NCBI GenBank assembly: GCA_016717705.1
Contig: JADKFD010000102.1
Coordinates: forward strand, 26,001-90,000
Direction: 5' to 3'
Source: Rhodanobacteraceae bacterium
Lineage (GTDB): Bacteria; Pseudomonadota; Gammaproteobacteria; Xanthomonadales; SZUA-5
DNA length: 64,000 nt
Position 1 is the first letter of the stretch. Every line of letters begins with the position of its first letter. Under the pieces are notes generated by a model that made no database searches, was not told where the DNA came from, and worked only from the letters and a program-made list of their open reading frames with translations. Shown here piece after piece: positions 37,425 to 45,201 of the stretch. A program made the translations under genes and the position numbers.

Positions 37425-39556
37425 TGCGGATCGGCCTGCGCGCGAAATTCACCTTGAGCCTGCTGGCCACGACGCTGGTGTGGGTGGCGGTGCTGACTTT
37501 CGGCTGGATCAGCGCATCGCGGGCCATCGATGAAGTGCTGCAGCAAGGCGCCGATTCGCTGCGCGAACAAGGCCGCAGCGCACTCGCCGATCGCGGCGTG
37601 CAACTGGCCAGTTTCCTCGCCGACGCGCTGACCAATCCGGTCTATTACACCGATCTGCTGACCGTGCGCGAGGTTGCGCGCTCGGCGCTGGAGCAGCCGG
37701 ACGTCGACTACGTGCTGGTGTATGACGGCCAGGGGCGCCTGATTCATGACGGCTCGCGCGACATTCCGCGCTTCGGCCAGGTGATGGACGATCCCTTCGC
37801 CCAGGCGGCAATCGCCGCGGGAACGCCGTTGATCCAGTGGAGCGAGGAGCGCATCGATGCCAGTGCGCCGATGGCGATCGGTGATCTGCGCCTCGGCGGA
37901 GTGCGCGTCGGCCTGTCTCTGGCGCGGACCGAGAGCATTCTTGCGACCGAAACGGCGGGCGCCAGAGAGCGTTTCCGGCGCGCCTTTTCCGGTCCGGCGC
38001 ACGTACTTGGCCTCGGCTCGTTGATCCTGTTGCTGTGGATCGTGGTCGCTGGCTGGCTGGTTGCCCGCGGGCTGGTGCGACCGATCCGCGACCTGGCGGC
38101 GCGAGCGCGCGAGATCGAGCGCGGTCGCTTCGAGACCGTGGGTGCGAGTCGTCGCCGCGACGAACTGGGCGAACTGATGCGTGCATTCGGGCGCATGAGC
38201 GACGCGGTCGGGCGCCACCATCACGACATTCGCAAGCTCGCCTATCACGACAGTCTGACCGGCCTGCCGAACCGATTGATGTTTCGCGAGCTGCTTGACG
38301 AGGCGATTGCCGAGTTCCGCGGCAGCGGCCAGGGGCTGGCCCTGCTGTTCATCGATCTGGACGACTTCAAGCGCATCAATGACACCCTCGGGCACGACGC
38401 CGGCGACGATGTGCTGATCGAATTTGCGGCGCGCCTGAAACGAGCGCTGAGCGCGTCGGACGCTTCCAGCAAGCCCCTGTTCGCGCGCCTCGGTGGCGAT
38501 GAGTTCGTCGCGCTGGTGTCGGGCGATGATGGACGCAGCAAGGGCGAGCTTGCGGCGCTCAGCCTGCTGGAACAGCTCAAGCAACCGTTCGTGATCGGCG
38601 ACAAGTCGCTGCTGGTCGGCGCCAGCATCGGCATCACGGTGTTCCCCGACGACGCGCACACCTCGAAGTTGTTGCTCAAGCACGGCGACCTGGCCATGTA
38701 CCAGGCCAAACAGCGTGGCAAGAGCTGCTACCGCTTCTTCGCCGGCCACCTGACGGAGGCGGCCGAGGAGCGCCTGGGACTCGAGCACGATCTGCGCGAG
38801 GCGCTGGAGCTGGGGCAACTGGCGGTTGCCTACCAGCCGATACACGACCTGCAGACCGGCCGACTGGTTGGCGCCGAAGCGCTGTTGCGCTGGCGCCATG
38901 CGCGCCGCGGCATGGTGCCGCCGTCGATTTTCGTACCGATCGCAGAAGCCAGCGGCCTGATCGATACGCTCGGAGAATGGGTGCTCGATCGTGCCTGCCG
39001 CGATACCGCCAGCTGGCAGCATGCACTGCCGGGACTGACGGTCGCGGTGAACCTGTCGGCGCGCCAGCTGCAGCGATCCGATCTTGGCGATCGGGTCCGC
39101 GCCACGCTGGAGCGACACCGGCTGAATCCGGAACTGCTGCACCTGGAGCTGACCGAGTCGAGCCTGTTGCATGACGAGCAAGTGGCCTTCGCCGCGCTCG
39201 GGCAGTTGCGCGCAACCGGGGTCCGTGTCTGGCTGGACGACTTCGGCACCGGCTTTTCCGGGCTCAGCCATCTGCGCCGCGCGCGCGTCGACGGCGTCAA
39301 GATCGACCGCAGCTTCATCACCGACATCCTCACCGATCCGGAGGATCTGGCGCTGGCCAGCGCGATCATCGCGATGGCGCATTCGCTGGGCATGCAGGTG
39401 ATTGCCGAAGGTGTGGAAACCGAGGCCCAGTTCGCCCTGTTGCGCACCCGCGGCTGCGATCAGGCACAGGGTTTCTGGATGAGCGCTGCGGTCACCCCGG
39501 AAGAATTGATCCAGCGACCGCGACGCGTGGAACTCAGCCCGGAACACTTGGTTTAG
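37421..39556 (+). CDS. Membrane-bound GGDEF-EAL c-di-GMP enzyme with HAMP domain
   Basis: This is a 711-residue inner-membrane protein. Two helices (LLATTLVWVAVLTFGWI near the N-terminus and LGLGSLILLLWIVVAGWLVA near 195-218) flank a periplasmic sensor domain. A HAMP linker follows (RPIRDLAARAREIERGRFET). The diguanylate cyclase domain has an intact RLGGDEFVAL (GGDEF from residue 357). The phosphodiesterase domain has EAL at 486-488 (AEALLRWRH) and DDFGTGFSGLSHLRR. Both active sites look complete, so it could make or degrade c-di-GMP. Translational coupling to the upstream binding protein suggests ligand-controlled output. A PilZ receptor gene lies about 0.6 kb downstream. Confidence 0.92.
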   Translation: MMRIGLRAKFTLSLLATTLVWVAVLTFGWISASRAIDEVLQQGADSLREQGRSALADRGVQLASFLADALTNPVYYTDLLTVREVARSALEQPDVDYVLVYDGQGRLIHDGSRDIPRFGQVMDDPFAQAAIAAGTPLIQWSEERIDASAPMAIGDLRLGGVRVGLSLARTESILATETAGARERFRRAFSGPAHVLGLGSLILLLWIVVAGWLVARGLVRPIRDLAARAREIERGRFETVGASRRRDELGELMRAFGRMSDAVGRHHHDIRKLAYHDSLTGLPNRLMFRELLDEAIAEFRGSGQGLALLFIDLDDFKRINDTLGHDAGDDVLIEFAARLKRALSASDASSKPLFARLGGDEFVALVSGDDGRSKGELAALSLLEQLKQPFVIGDKSLLVGASIGITVFPDDAHTSKLLLKHGDLAMYQAKQRGKSCYRFFAGHLTEAAEERLGLEHDLREALELGQLAVAYQPIHDLQTGRLVGAEALLRWRHARRGMVPPSIFVPIAEASGLIDTLGEWVLDRACRDTASWQHALPGLTVAVNLSARQLQRSDLGDRVRATLERHRLNPELLHLELTESSLLHDEQVAFAALGQLRATGVRVWLDDFGTGFSGLSHLRRARVDGVKIDRSFITDILTDPEDLALASAIIAMAHSLGMQVIAEGVETEAQFALLRTRGCDQAQGFWMSAAVTPEELIQRPRRVELSPEHLV

Positions 39557-39561
39557 CGCCG

Positions 39562-39921
39562 ATGCTCCCCAATTGGCCCACAGCCGCCTGGCTGCCGATC
39601 GTCCTGCTGATCGGCTCGAACGTGTTCATGACCTTTGCCTGGTATGGGCATCTCAAGTTCAAGACCACCACCTTGCTGACGGCGATCATGGTCAGCTGGA
39701 TGATCGCCTTGCCCGAGTACATCCTGCAGGTGCCGGCCAATCGCATCGGGCATGGCTATTACAGCGCGGCGCAGCTGAAAACCATCCAGGAAATCATCAC
39801 CCTGTCGGTGTTCTGCGTGTTTTCAGTGACTTACCTGGGCGAAACTCTGCGCTGGAACCATCTGCTGGCGTTCGGACTGATCGCTGCGGGTGGCTATTTC
39901 ATGTTTTTGCCGGGGAAGTGA
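39562..39921 (+). CDS. DUF486 family small membrane protein
   Basis: This is a 119-residue protein with four predicted membrane helices (WLPIVLLIGSNVFMTFAWYG, TTLLTAIMVSWMIALPEYIL, IQEIITLSVFCVFSVTYLGE, LLAFGLIAAGGYFMFLPGK). The sequence HLKFKTTTLLTAIMVSWMIA and RIGHGYYSAAQLKTIQEIIT match the DUF486 family, small inner-membrane proteins related in fold to drug/metabolite transporters. Function is unknown. It starts 5 bp after the GGDEF-EAL gene. Its stop codon opens a seven-copy TGAGTAG heptamer tract. Confidence 0.88.
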   Translation: MLPNWPTAAWLPIVLLIGSNVFMTFAWYGHLKFKTTTLLTAIMVSWMIALPEYILQVPANRIGHGYYSAAQLKTIQEIITLSVFCVFSVTYLGETLRWNHLLAFGLIAAGGYFMFLPGK

Positions 39922-40091
39922 GTGGTGAGTAGTGAGTAGTGAGTAGTGAGTAGTGAGTAGTGAGTAAAACCCGGCATTTTCGAGGGTTTCTGGAGATGCC
40001 AATAAGGCCTTCAGGCACGAAATCCGAGTGAACTTCCTCCCTCAGCCGCGGTTGTGCCGGCTGTTACTCACTATTCACTACTCACTACTCA
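39919..40091. repeat. Inverted pair of TGAGTAG heptamer tracts between convergent genes
   Basis: The left arm (39919-39967) is seven tandem heptamers beginning with the DUF486 stop codon: one tgagtgg, five tgagtag, one tgagtaa. The right arm (40064-40091) is four units in inverse orientation (ttactca ctattca ctactca ctactca), 10 bp from the stop of the convergent PilZ gene. The spacer is about 96 bp. The two arms could pair as a long stem in either transcript. Confidence 0.85.
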
Positions 40092-40101
40092 CTGCTTCTG
40101 G

Positions 40102-40431
40102 TCACACTTCCTGCACGATGAAGCGCGTTTCGTACAGCAGCTGGTCAATCTCGTCGGGCTGGCCGGCGTCGAACTGGAAGGCGAGGTGGTTGTCGCCGGC
40201 ACGCACCAGCGTCGCACGCACATCCACCACCGTGTCCTGGTCGAAAATGAAAAACAGCCGGAACGGAGGCACGCTGCTTTCCTTCCAGGTCAGCGGCAGC
40301 GCGACCCGGGCACCGCCGCCGGAAATGTCCATGGCATTGCTGAGGTAGCCGCCACGCGCGGTGGCCACGAGGACAGCGACTGCACTGATCTCGGTGCGCG
40401 GATGACGGCGCTTCTCGTAGCCCTGGACCAT
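40102..40431 (-). CDS. PilZ-domain c-di-GMP-binding protein
   Basis: This is a 109-residue single-domain cytoplasmic protein. The c-di-GMP-binding motif RxxxR is present as YEKRRHPRTE, and the second motif D/NxSxxG as AMDISGGGARVALP. A long beta-barrel follows (FRLFFIFDQDTVVDVRATLV). It probably transmits c-di-GMP levels to an unknown target. Type IV pili are a common target in Xanthomonadales. The ATG at 40431 gives the usual PilZ N-terminus. It is convergent with DUF486, with heptamer tracts between them. Confidence 0.9.
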   Translation of the reverse strand: MVQGYEKRRHPRTEISAVAVLVATARGGYLSNAMDISGGGARVALPLTWKESSVPPFRLFFIFDQDTVVDVRATLVRAGDNHLAFQFDAGQPDEIDQLLYETRFIVQEV

Positions 40432-40528
40432 GGCACTCTCCGTGACGAAGTCAGACCATAAGCCCGGCCGCCGCTCCGGCACAAGCGAGCGACGGTGAAG
40501 ATGTGAGCAATTCCACCAAGCGGAAGTG

Positions 40529-40617
40529 GTGGGAGAGCAATCGCGCGCAAGCGCGCTCCCACAACGATGCCGAACATCCACGCAGCAATTGTAGGAGCGC
40601 GCTCGCGCGCGATGCGC
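40529..40617. repeat. REP-like pair of the GCGCGC family downstream of ybbP
   Basis: gtgggag (40529-40535) and ctcccac (40556-40562) frame a stem with gcgcgc-aa-gcgcgc (40543-40556). A second copy, gtaggagcgcgctcgcgcgc, starts at 40591. Similar sequence occurs at 49453-49479 and, inverted, near 11974-11993. These are probably RAYT-type REP elements. Confidence 0.65.
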
Positions 40618-40647
40618 AACCAACAACCAACAACCAACAACCAATCA
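40617..40647 (-). repeat. Heptamer (TTGTTGG) tract starting at the ybbP stop codon
   Basis: Read on the minus strand from the stop codon: tgattgg ttgttgg ttgttgg ttgttgg ttg. The unit equals that of the pair at 1121-1281. Only one arm is present, since the neighbour is not convergent here. Confidence 0.7.
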
Positions 40648-43123
40648 GGCCGCTCCCGCGCGCAGCGCATCGGCCGGCGGCGCCGAGGTGACGCCGCGCA
40701 ACACCAGCCAACCGGCCAGCAGCGACAGTCCAGCGCCGAGCGCAGCGCCAGCCAGCGCCAACCACCAGGGCGGGGCGTAATCGATCTGGAATACCCGCTC
40801 GGCCAGCGCCCAGCCGGTGGCCAGTGCGGCGAGTCCGCCGAATCCGCCGCCCATGGCGCCGACGCTGCCGAGTTCGATCCACTGCGTGCGTTGCAGCGTC
40901 TTGCGCGATGCGCCGAGGCTGCGCCACAGCGCGCTCTCGAAGCGACGGGCGCCAGCACTGACGGCCAGCGCCGCGACCAGCACGCACGCTGCCGCCGCCA
41001 GCGCGCACCAGAAAATGGCGGAAAGGCTGCGGATCACCGCGTCGACGATGCCAAGGATGCGGGTCAACAAGGCATCGACGTCGATCAGCGTGACATTCGG
41101 GTAGGCCCGCAGCAGCGGGCCGAGCTGGCGTGCCTGTTCGGCACCCGTGCGCACGCTGGTGACCCAGGTGCTTTCCAGTCCGGCGACGGTGGCCGGCTTG
41201 TACAGCAGGAAGAAATTGACCCGGAACGAGTCCCAGTCGACGCTGCGCACGTTGGCGACGCGCGCCTCGATCTGGCGGTCACCGATGCTGATGGTGATGC
41301 GGTCGCCGACGCCGAGGTTGAAAATCGTCGCCCAATTCTCGGCAATCGAGACCTCGTCGCCCGCGCTCCACCACTGTCCGGACGTCAGGCGGTTGGCCTC
41401 AGGTAGCGCATCGCTCCAGCTCAGATTGAGATTGCCGTCGAGGAAGCGCGCGGCGCGCGGGTCGGGGTAGCGTGCGGCACTGGCCGGCTGACCGTTGATC
41501 GCCACCAGTCGCCCGACGGCAAACGGAAAGAACTGCGGATCGACGATGCCCAGCTGGGCAAACTGCTGGCGCAGCGGCTCGACCTGTTCCGGCTGGATAT
41601 TGAGCAGGAAGCGATTGGGCGTGTCCGTGCTCAATCCCAGTCGCCACTGGCGCACCAGGTCGCCGGCGACCACGCCGAGCAGCAGCACTGCGGCCAGCGC
41701 CAACGCCAGCGACACCGATGACAACAGCGTGGTACCCGGTCTCGATGCGAACTGGCGCAAGGCCTGGCGCAGCACAAAACTGCGGCCGGGAACGCGCTTG
41801 CGCAGCAACTTGAGCAGCACCCACATGACACCGCCCAGCGCCAGCGCCAGCGCGCTCATGCCAGCCAGTGCGATCAGTCCCAGCTGGCCCTCGCCGGTCA
41901 GCAGCCATACCGCCAGAGTCAGCACGCCGAGCGCCGCCGGGTACGCCAGCCACTCGCGGGCACCCATCTTGTCCTCACCCTGGCGCAGCAGGCTCGATGG
42001 TGGCGTGGCGGCCAGTCGCGACAGCGCCGGAAAAGTGAAGCTGAGGTAAGCGAGCACGCCGACCAGCGCGCCGAGCGCCGCCGCCTGCGGGCCCGGTTGC
42101 GGCAGCGTCTCGACCAGAATCGAGCCAACACCAAGTGCGATCACGGCTTGCAGGCCATAACCCAGTGCAATTCCGGCGAGGATCGCGGGAAGGCCAAACA
42201 GCCCCAGGGTCGCGCCCATCTGCAACAGGATGCGGCGCCGGGACAGACCGAAACAGCGCAATTGCGCGACCACTTCGCGGCGTGCCTCGGTGTAGCGGCG
42301 GGCAGTCAGTGCGATGGCCAGGGCTGCCAGCCAGAGCACTGCAAGCGCCGAGAGGCCGAAGAAGGCGCGCGTCTGCCGGCCGACCTCGGCCAACTGTTGC
42401 TCGGCATCGCGCGCCAGCGTCAGTCGTTGCCCCTGCAGTTGCGGTCGTACCGCATCGGCCCAGGCTTCGACAGCTCGCGTGTCGCCCGCCAGCAGCACGC
42501 GATGGAAAGCGCGGCTGGCCGGCCCGAGCAATCCCAGTTGCGCGACATCGACATCGCGCAGCAATGCCCGCGGCGCCAGCGTCAGGAAACTGCCGGCGCC
42601 TTCCGGATCTTCGGTCAGAATGCCGGCGATGCGCAGTTTGGCGTTGCCGATCTCGACTTCGCTGCCGACACGGGTTTCCAGCGCGGCCAATGCCCGCGCG
42701 TCCAGGTACAAGTTGCCCGGATCGGGTGCCCTGGCATTGCTCTGGGCGCCGTTGGCCTCGGTTGCAGTCTTCAGCCGGCCGCGCAACGGATAGTCGGCGG
42801 CAACCGCCTTGATCTCGACCAGCACGCTGGCGTCGCCGGCAAACAGCACGGTGGGAAAGGCGGTGACCGTGGTGGTCGCAATACCGGCGTCATGGGCAGA
42901 CTGCACCAGTTCGGCGGGGCAAGGGCTGGCGCGATGACAGCACCGCGTCGCCGCCGATCAACTCACCGCTGCGCGCGGCCAGCGTGCGTTCGATGCGGTC
43001 GCTGAAGGCAAGCACGCCGGTGGCGGCGGCCACGGCAACCAGCAGGGCGGCGAGCACCGGCTTGAGCTCGGCGCCACGCCACTCGCGGCGCGCGTGCCGC
43101 AACAGGGTCATCAGCGTGCTCAT
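40645..43123 (-). CDS. ybbP: ABC transporter permease YbbP (FtsX/MacB-like; frame broken near 42917)
   Basis: This is a predicted inner-membrane permease of about 825 residues in the FtsX-like family, the partner of the YbbA ATPase. The N-terminus (MSTLMTLLRHARREWRGAEL, then VLAALLVAVAAATGVLAFSD) is read from 43123, and the rest is in another frame. Removing one C/G from the run at 42916-42919 restores SSRQPLPAELVQSAHDAGI. Two blocks of FtsX-type helices follow (FFGLSALAVLWLAALAIALT, then FASRPGTTLLSSVSLALALA, with the last pair near the C-terminus). The substrate is unknown. The ybbA-ybbP-tesA neighbourhood is conserved in many gammaproteobacteria. It overlaps ybbA by ATGA. Confidence 0.88.
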
Positions 43124-43801
43124 GCGATGCGGCGCCCGGCTTCGAGGCGGATCTGGTGCTGGCAGCGCGCCGCCAGCCGCGGATCATGGGTCACCAATAT
43201 CAGGCTGGTACCGCTGTCGCGGTTGATCTCGAACAACAGATCGGCAACCCGCTGGCCGGTGTGCTGGTCGAGATTGCCGGTCGGCTCGTCGGCGAACAGC
43301 AAGCCGCGGCCCGATGGCAAAGGCGCGCGCCAGCGCCACCCGTTGCTGTTCGCCGCCCGACAACTGACGCGGCAAGTGGTCCAGACGGTGGCCGAGTCCC
43401 ACACGCTCGAGCGCGGCGCGCGCGCGCGACAGGGCGTTGTCGCTACCGGCCAGTTCCAGCGGCGCGGCGACGTTTTCCAGCGCGGTGAAGCTCGGCAGGA
43501 GGTGGAACGCCTGGAACACGAAGCCGACCCGGCCCAGTCGCAGCGCAGCGCGCCCGTCTTCATCGAGTCCGGTCAGTTCATTGCCGAACAGCGCGATGCG
43601 ACCGCTGCTTGGCGCGTCCAGACCGGCCAGCAGCGACAGCAGCGTGGTCTTGCCGGATCCGGACTCGCCGACGATTGCCAGCGACTCGCCGGCTGCCAGA
43701 TGAACGTCGATGGATTCGAGCACGCTGAGTTCACCGGCTGCAGTCATCACCTGTTTGCTAATGTCCGAGGCATCGATAACAGCGGCGGTGGCGACAGTCA
43801 T
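43120..43801 (-). CDS. ybbA: ABC transporter ATPase YbbA (LolD/MacB type; frame broken near 43315)
   Basis: This is an ATPase of about 226 residues that powers YbbP. The Walker A is AIVGESGSGKTTLLSLLAGL, the Q-loop region VGFVFQAFHLLPSFTALENV, and the ABC signature LPRQLSGGEQQRVALARAFA. The Walker B and H-loop (LLFADEPTGNLDQHTGQRVA, SLILVTHDPRLAARC) are read in a second frame. One extra base within about 43303-43325 explains the shift. All catalytic motifs are present across the two frames. Its ATG (43801) shares the tetranucleotide CATG with the divergent tesA start. Confidence 0.88.
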
Positions 43802-44408
43802 GTGGCGGATCCTGTGGGTAGTGCTTCTGGTCTGGTGCGGTGGGCTGCAGGCGGCTGAGCCGCGCACCATATTGGTGCTGGGCGACAGCCTGAGTGCGGC
43901 GCACAACATCCCGACCGAACAAGGTTGGGTGCAATTGCTGGATCGCAAGCTGGCCGAAAGTCACCCAGGCCAATGGCGCCTGGTCAACGCCAGCATCAGC
44001 GGCGAGACCACCGCTGGCGGCTTGACCCGGCTGCCGGCCGCGCTGGCGACGCATCGACCGGCGCTGGTCATTCTTGCGCTCGGTGCCAATGATGGCCTGC
44101 GCGGCCTGCAGATTTCGTCGATGCGCGCCAACCTGACACAGATGATCGAATTGGCGCGTGACGGCGGAGCGAAGGTGGCGCTGATTGGAGTCGAGCTGCC
44201 GGTGAACTACGGTGAGGCCTACCGCAGTCGCTTCCGCGCGGTCTACACACAGCTCGCCGAGCAATACCAGTTGCCGCTGCTGCCGTTCCTGCTTGCCGGT
44301 CTGACCAATGACCTGAGCAATTTCCAGGAAGACCAGATCCACCCGACAGCAGCGGCCCAGCCGCAGATCCGCGACACCGTCTGGGCCTGGCTGGAGCCGC
44401 AACTGTAG
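43800..44408 (+). CDS. tesA: Acyl-CoA thioesterase I/arylesterase/lysophospholipase L1 (TesA)
   Basis: This is a 202-residue periplasmic SGNH hydrolase. The signal peptide is MWRILWVVLLVWCGGLQAAE. Block I contains the nucleophile Ser in ILVLGDSLSAAHNIP. Block III is ILALGANDGLRG, with the oxyanion Asn. The Asp and His of block V are in EDQIHPTAAAQPQI. It hydrolyses acyl-CoA, lysophospholipids and esters. The ATG at 43800 was chosen from the signal peptide. It sits 2 bp into the opposite-strand ybbA start, so its promoter and leader must lie inside ybbA. Confidence 0.93.
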   Translation: MWRILWVVLLVWCGGLQAAEPRTILVLGDSLSAAHNIPTEQGWVQLLDRKLAESHPGQWRLVNASISGETTAGGLTRLPAALATHRPALVILALGANDGLRGLQISSMRANLTQMIELARDGGAKVALIGVELPVNYGEAYRSRFRAVYTQLAEQYQLPLLPFLLAGLTNDLSNFQEDQIHPTAAAQPQIRDTVWAWLEPQL

Positions 44409-44473
44409 CCCCGTGCCCGATCCCGTCCGCGGCAGCCTATGATCGGCCCCCTTGCCGGAACACCTGAGAGCGC

Positions 44474-45121
44474 ATGGAACACCGCCAGACTCTGATCCGC
44501 GTGCTGACCGAGTGCGTCGATCGCGCTGAAGAGGCTCCGATGAGCTTGGGCGACGCGCTCGACAGCCTGAAGACCTCGGCCTTCGGCTTGTCGACGGTGC
44601 TGCTGTGCCTGCCGTTCCTGCAGCCGCTGACCCTGGGCCCGTTGTCCAGCGCCGGTGGCCTGGTGCTGACCTCGCTCGGCTGGCAACTGATGCGTGGCCG
44701 TGAAGTGATGTGGCTGCCGCAGCGCATCTACCAGATCAAGCCGTCGACCAAACTGTGGGAGCGCTTGCTGGGCCTGTGTACCTGGTTGCTCAAGGTGCTG
44801 GCAAAGATCACCCGTGAACGGCTGACGTCGTGGGTCGATGGTCGTTTCGGCGAGCGCCTGTGCGGCGGGTTGATCGCGCTGGGTGGCGCGTTGCTGGTGA
44901 TTCCGGCGCCGATCCTGCCGTTCAACAACACGCTGCCGGCGTTAGCGATGCTGTTCGCGGCGATCGCGATTCTCGAGCGTGATGGCTTGATGGTTCTGGT
45001 CAGCGTGTTCTTCATCCTGGCAACCATCGCCTATTTCGGCGCTTTTTTTTACGCTTTGTATTTTCTTGGCGCCGAAGCCACCGAATGGTTCCGAACGCTG
45101 CTGCCGAGCGTGTTTGGCTGA
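44474..45121 (+). CDS. exoD: ExoD-family exopolysaccharide synthesis membrane protein
   Basis: This is a 215-residue inner-membrane protein of the ExoD family, named for a rhizobial gene needed for exopolysaccharide production and alkaline tolerance; biochemical function is unknown. It begins with a soluble helix (TLIRVLTECVDRAEEAPMSL) and has typical ExoD segments SAFGLSTVLLCLPFLQPLTL and SAGGLVLTSLGWQLMRGREV. Later helices are AILERDGLMVLVSVFFILAT and AYFGAFFYALYFLGAEATEW. It is transcribed in the same direction as tesA, 65 bp after it. Confidence 0.88.
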   Translation: MEHRQTLIRVLTECVDRAEEAPMSLGDALDSLKTSAFGLSTVLLCLPFLQPLTLGPLSSAGGLVLTSLGWQLMRGREVMWLPQRIYQIKPSTKLWERLLGLCTWLLKVLAKITRERLTSWVDGRFGERLCGGLIALGGALLVIPAPILPFNNTLPALAMLFAAIAILERDGLMVLVSVFFILATIAYFGAFFYALYFLGAEATEWFRTLLPSVFG

Positions 45122-45201
45122 ACCACACGCCCGACCGGCGTGACGAGCGCGTGCAGTACAATCGGCGGCTTGCAGATCCGCCCGATCGAGGATTGCTGCC
45201 C

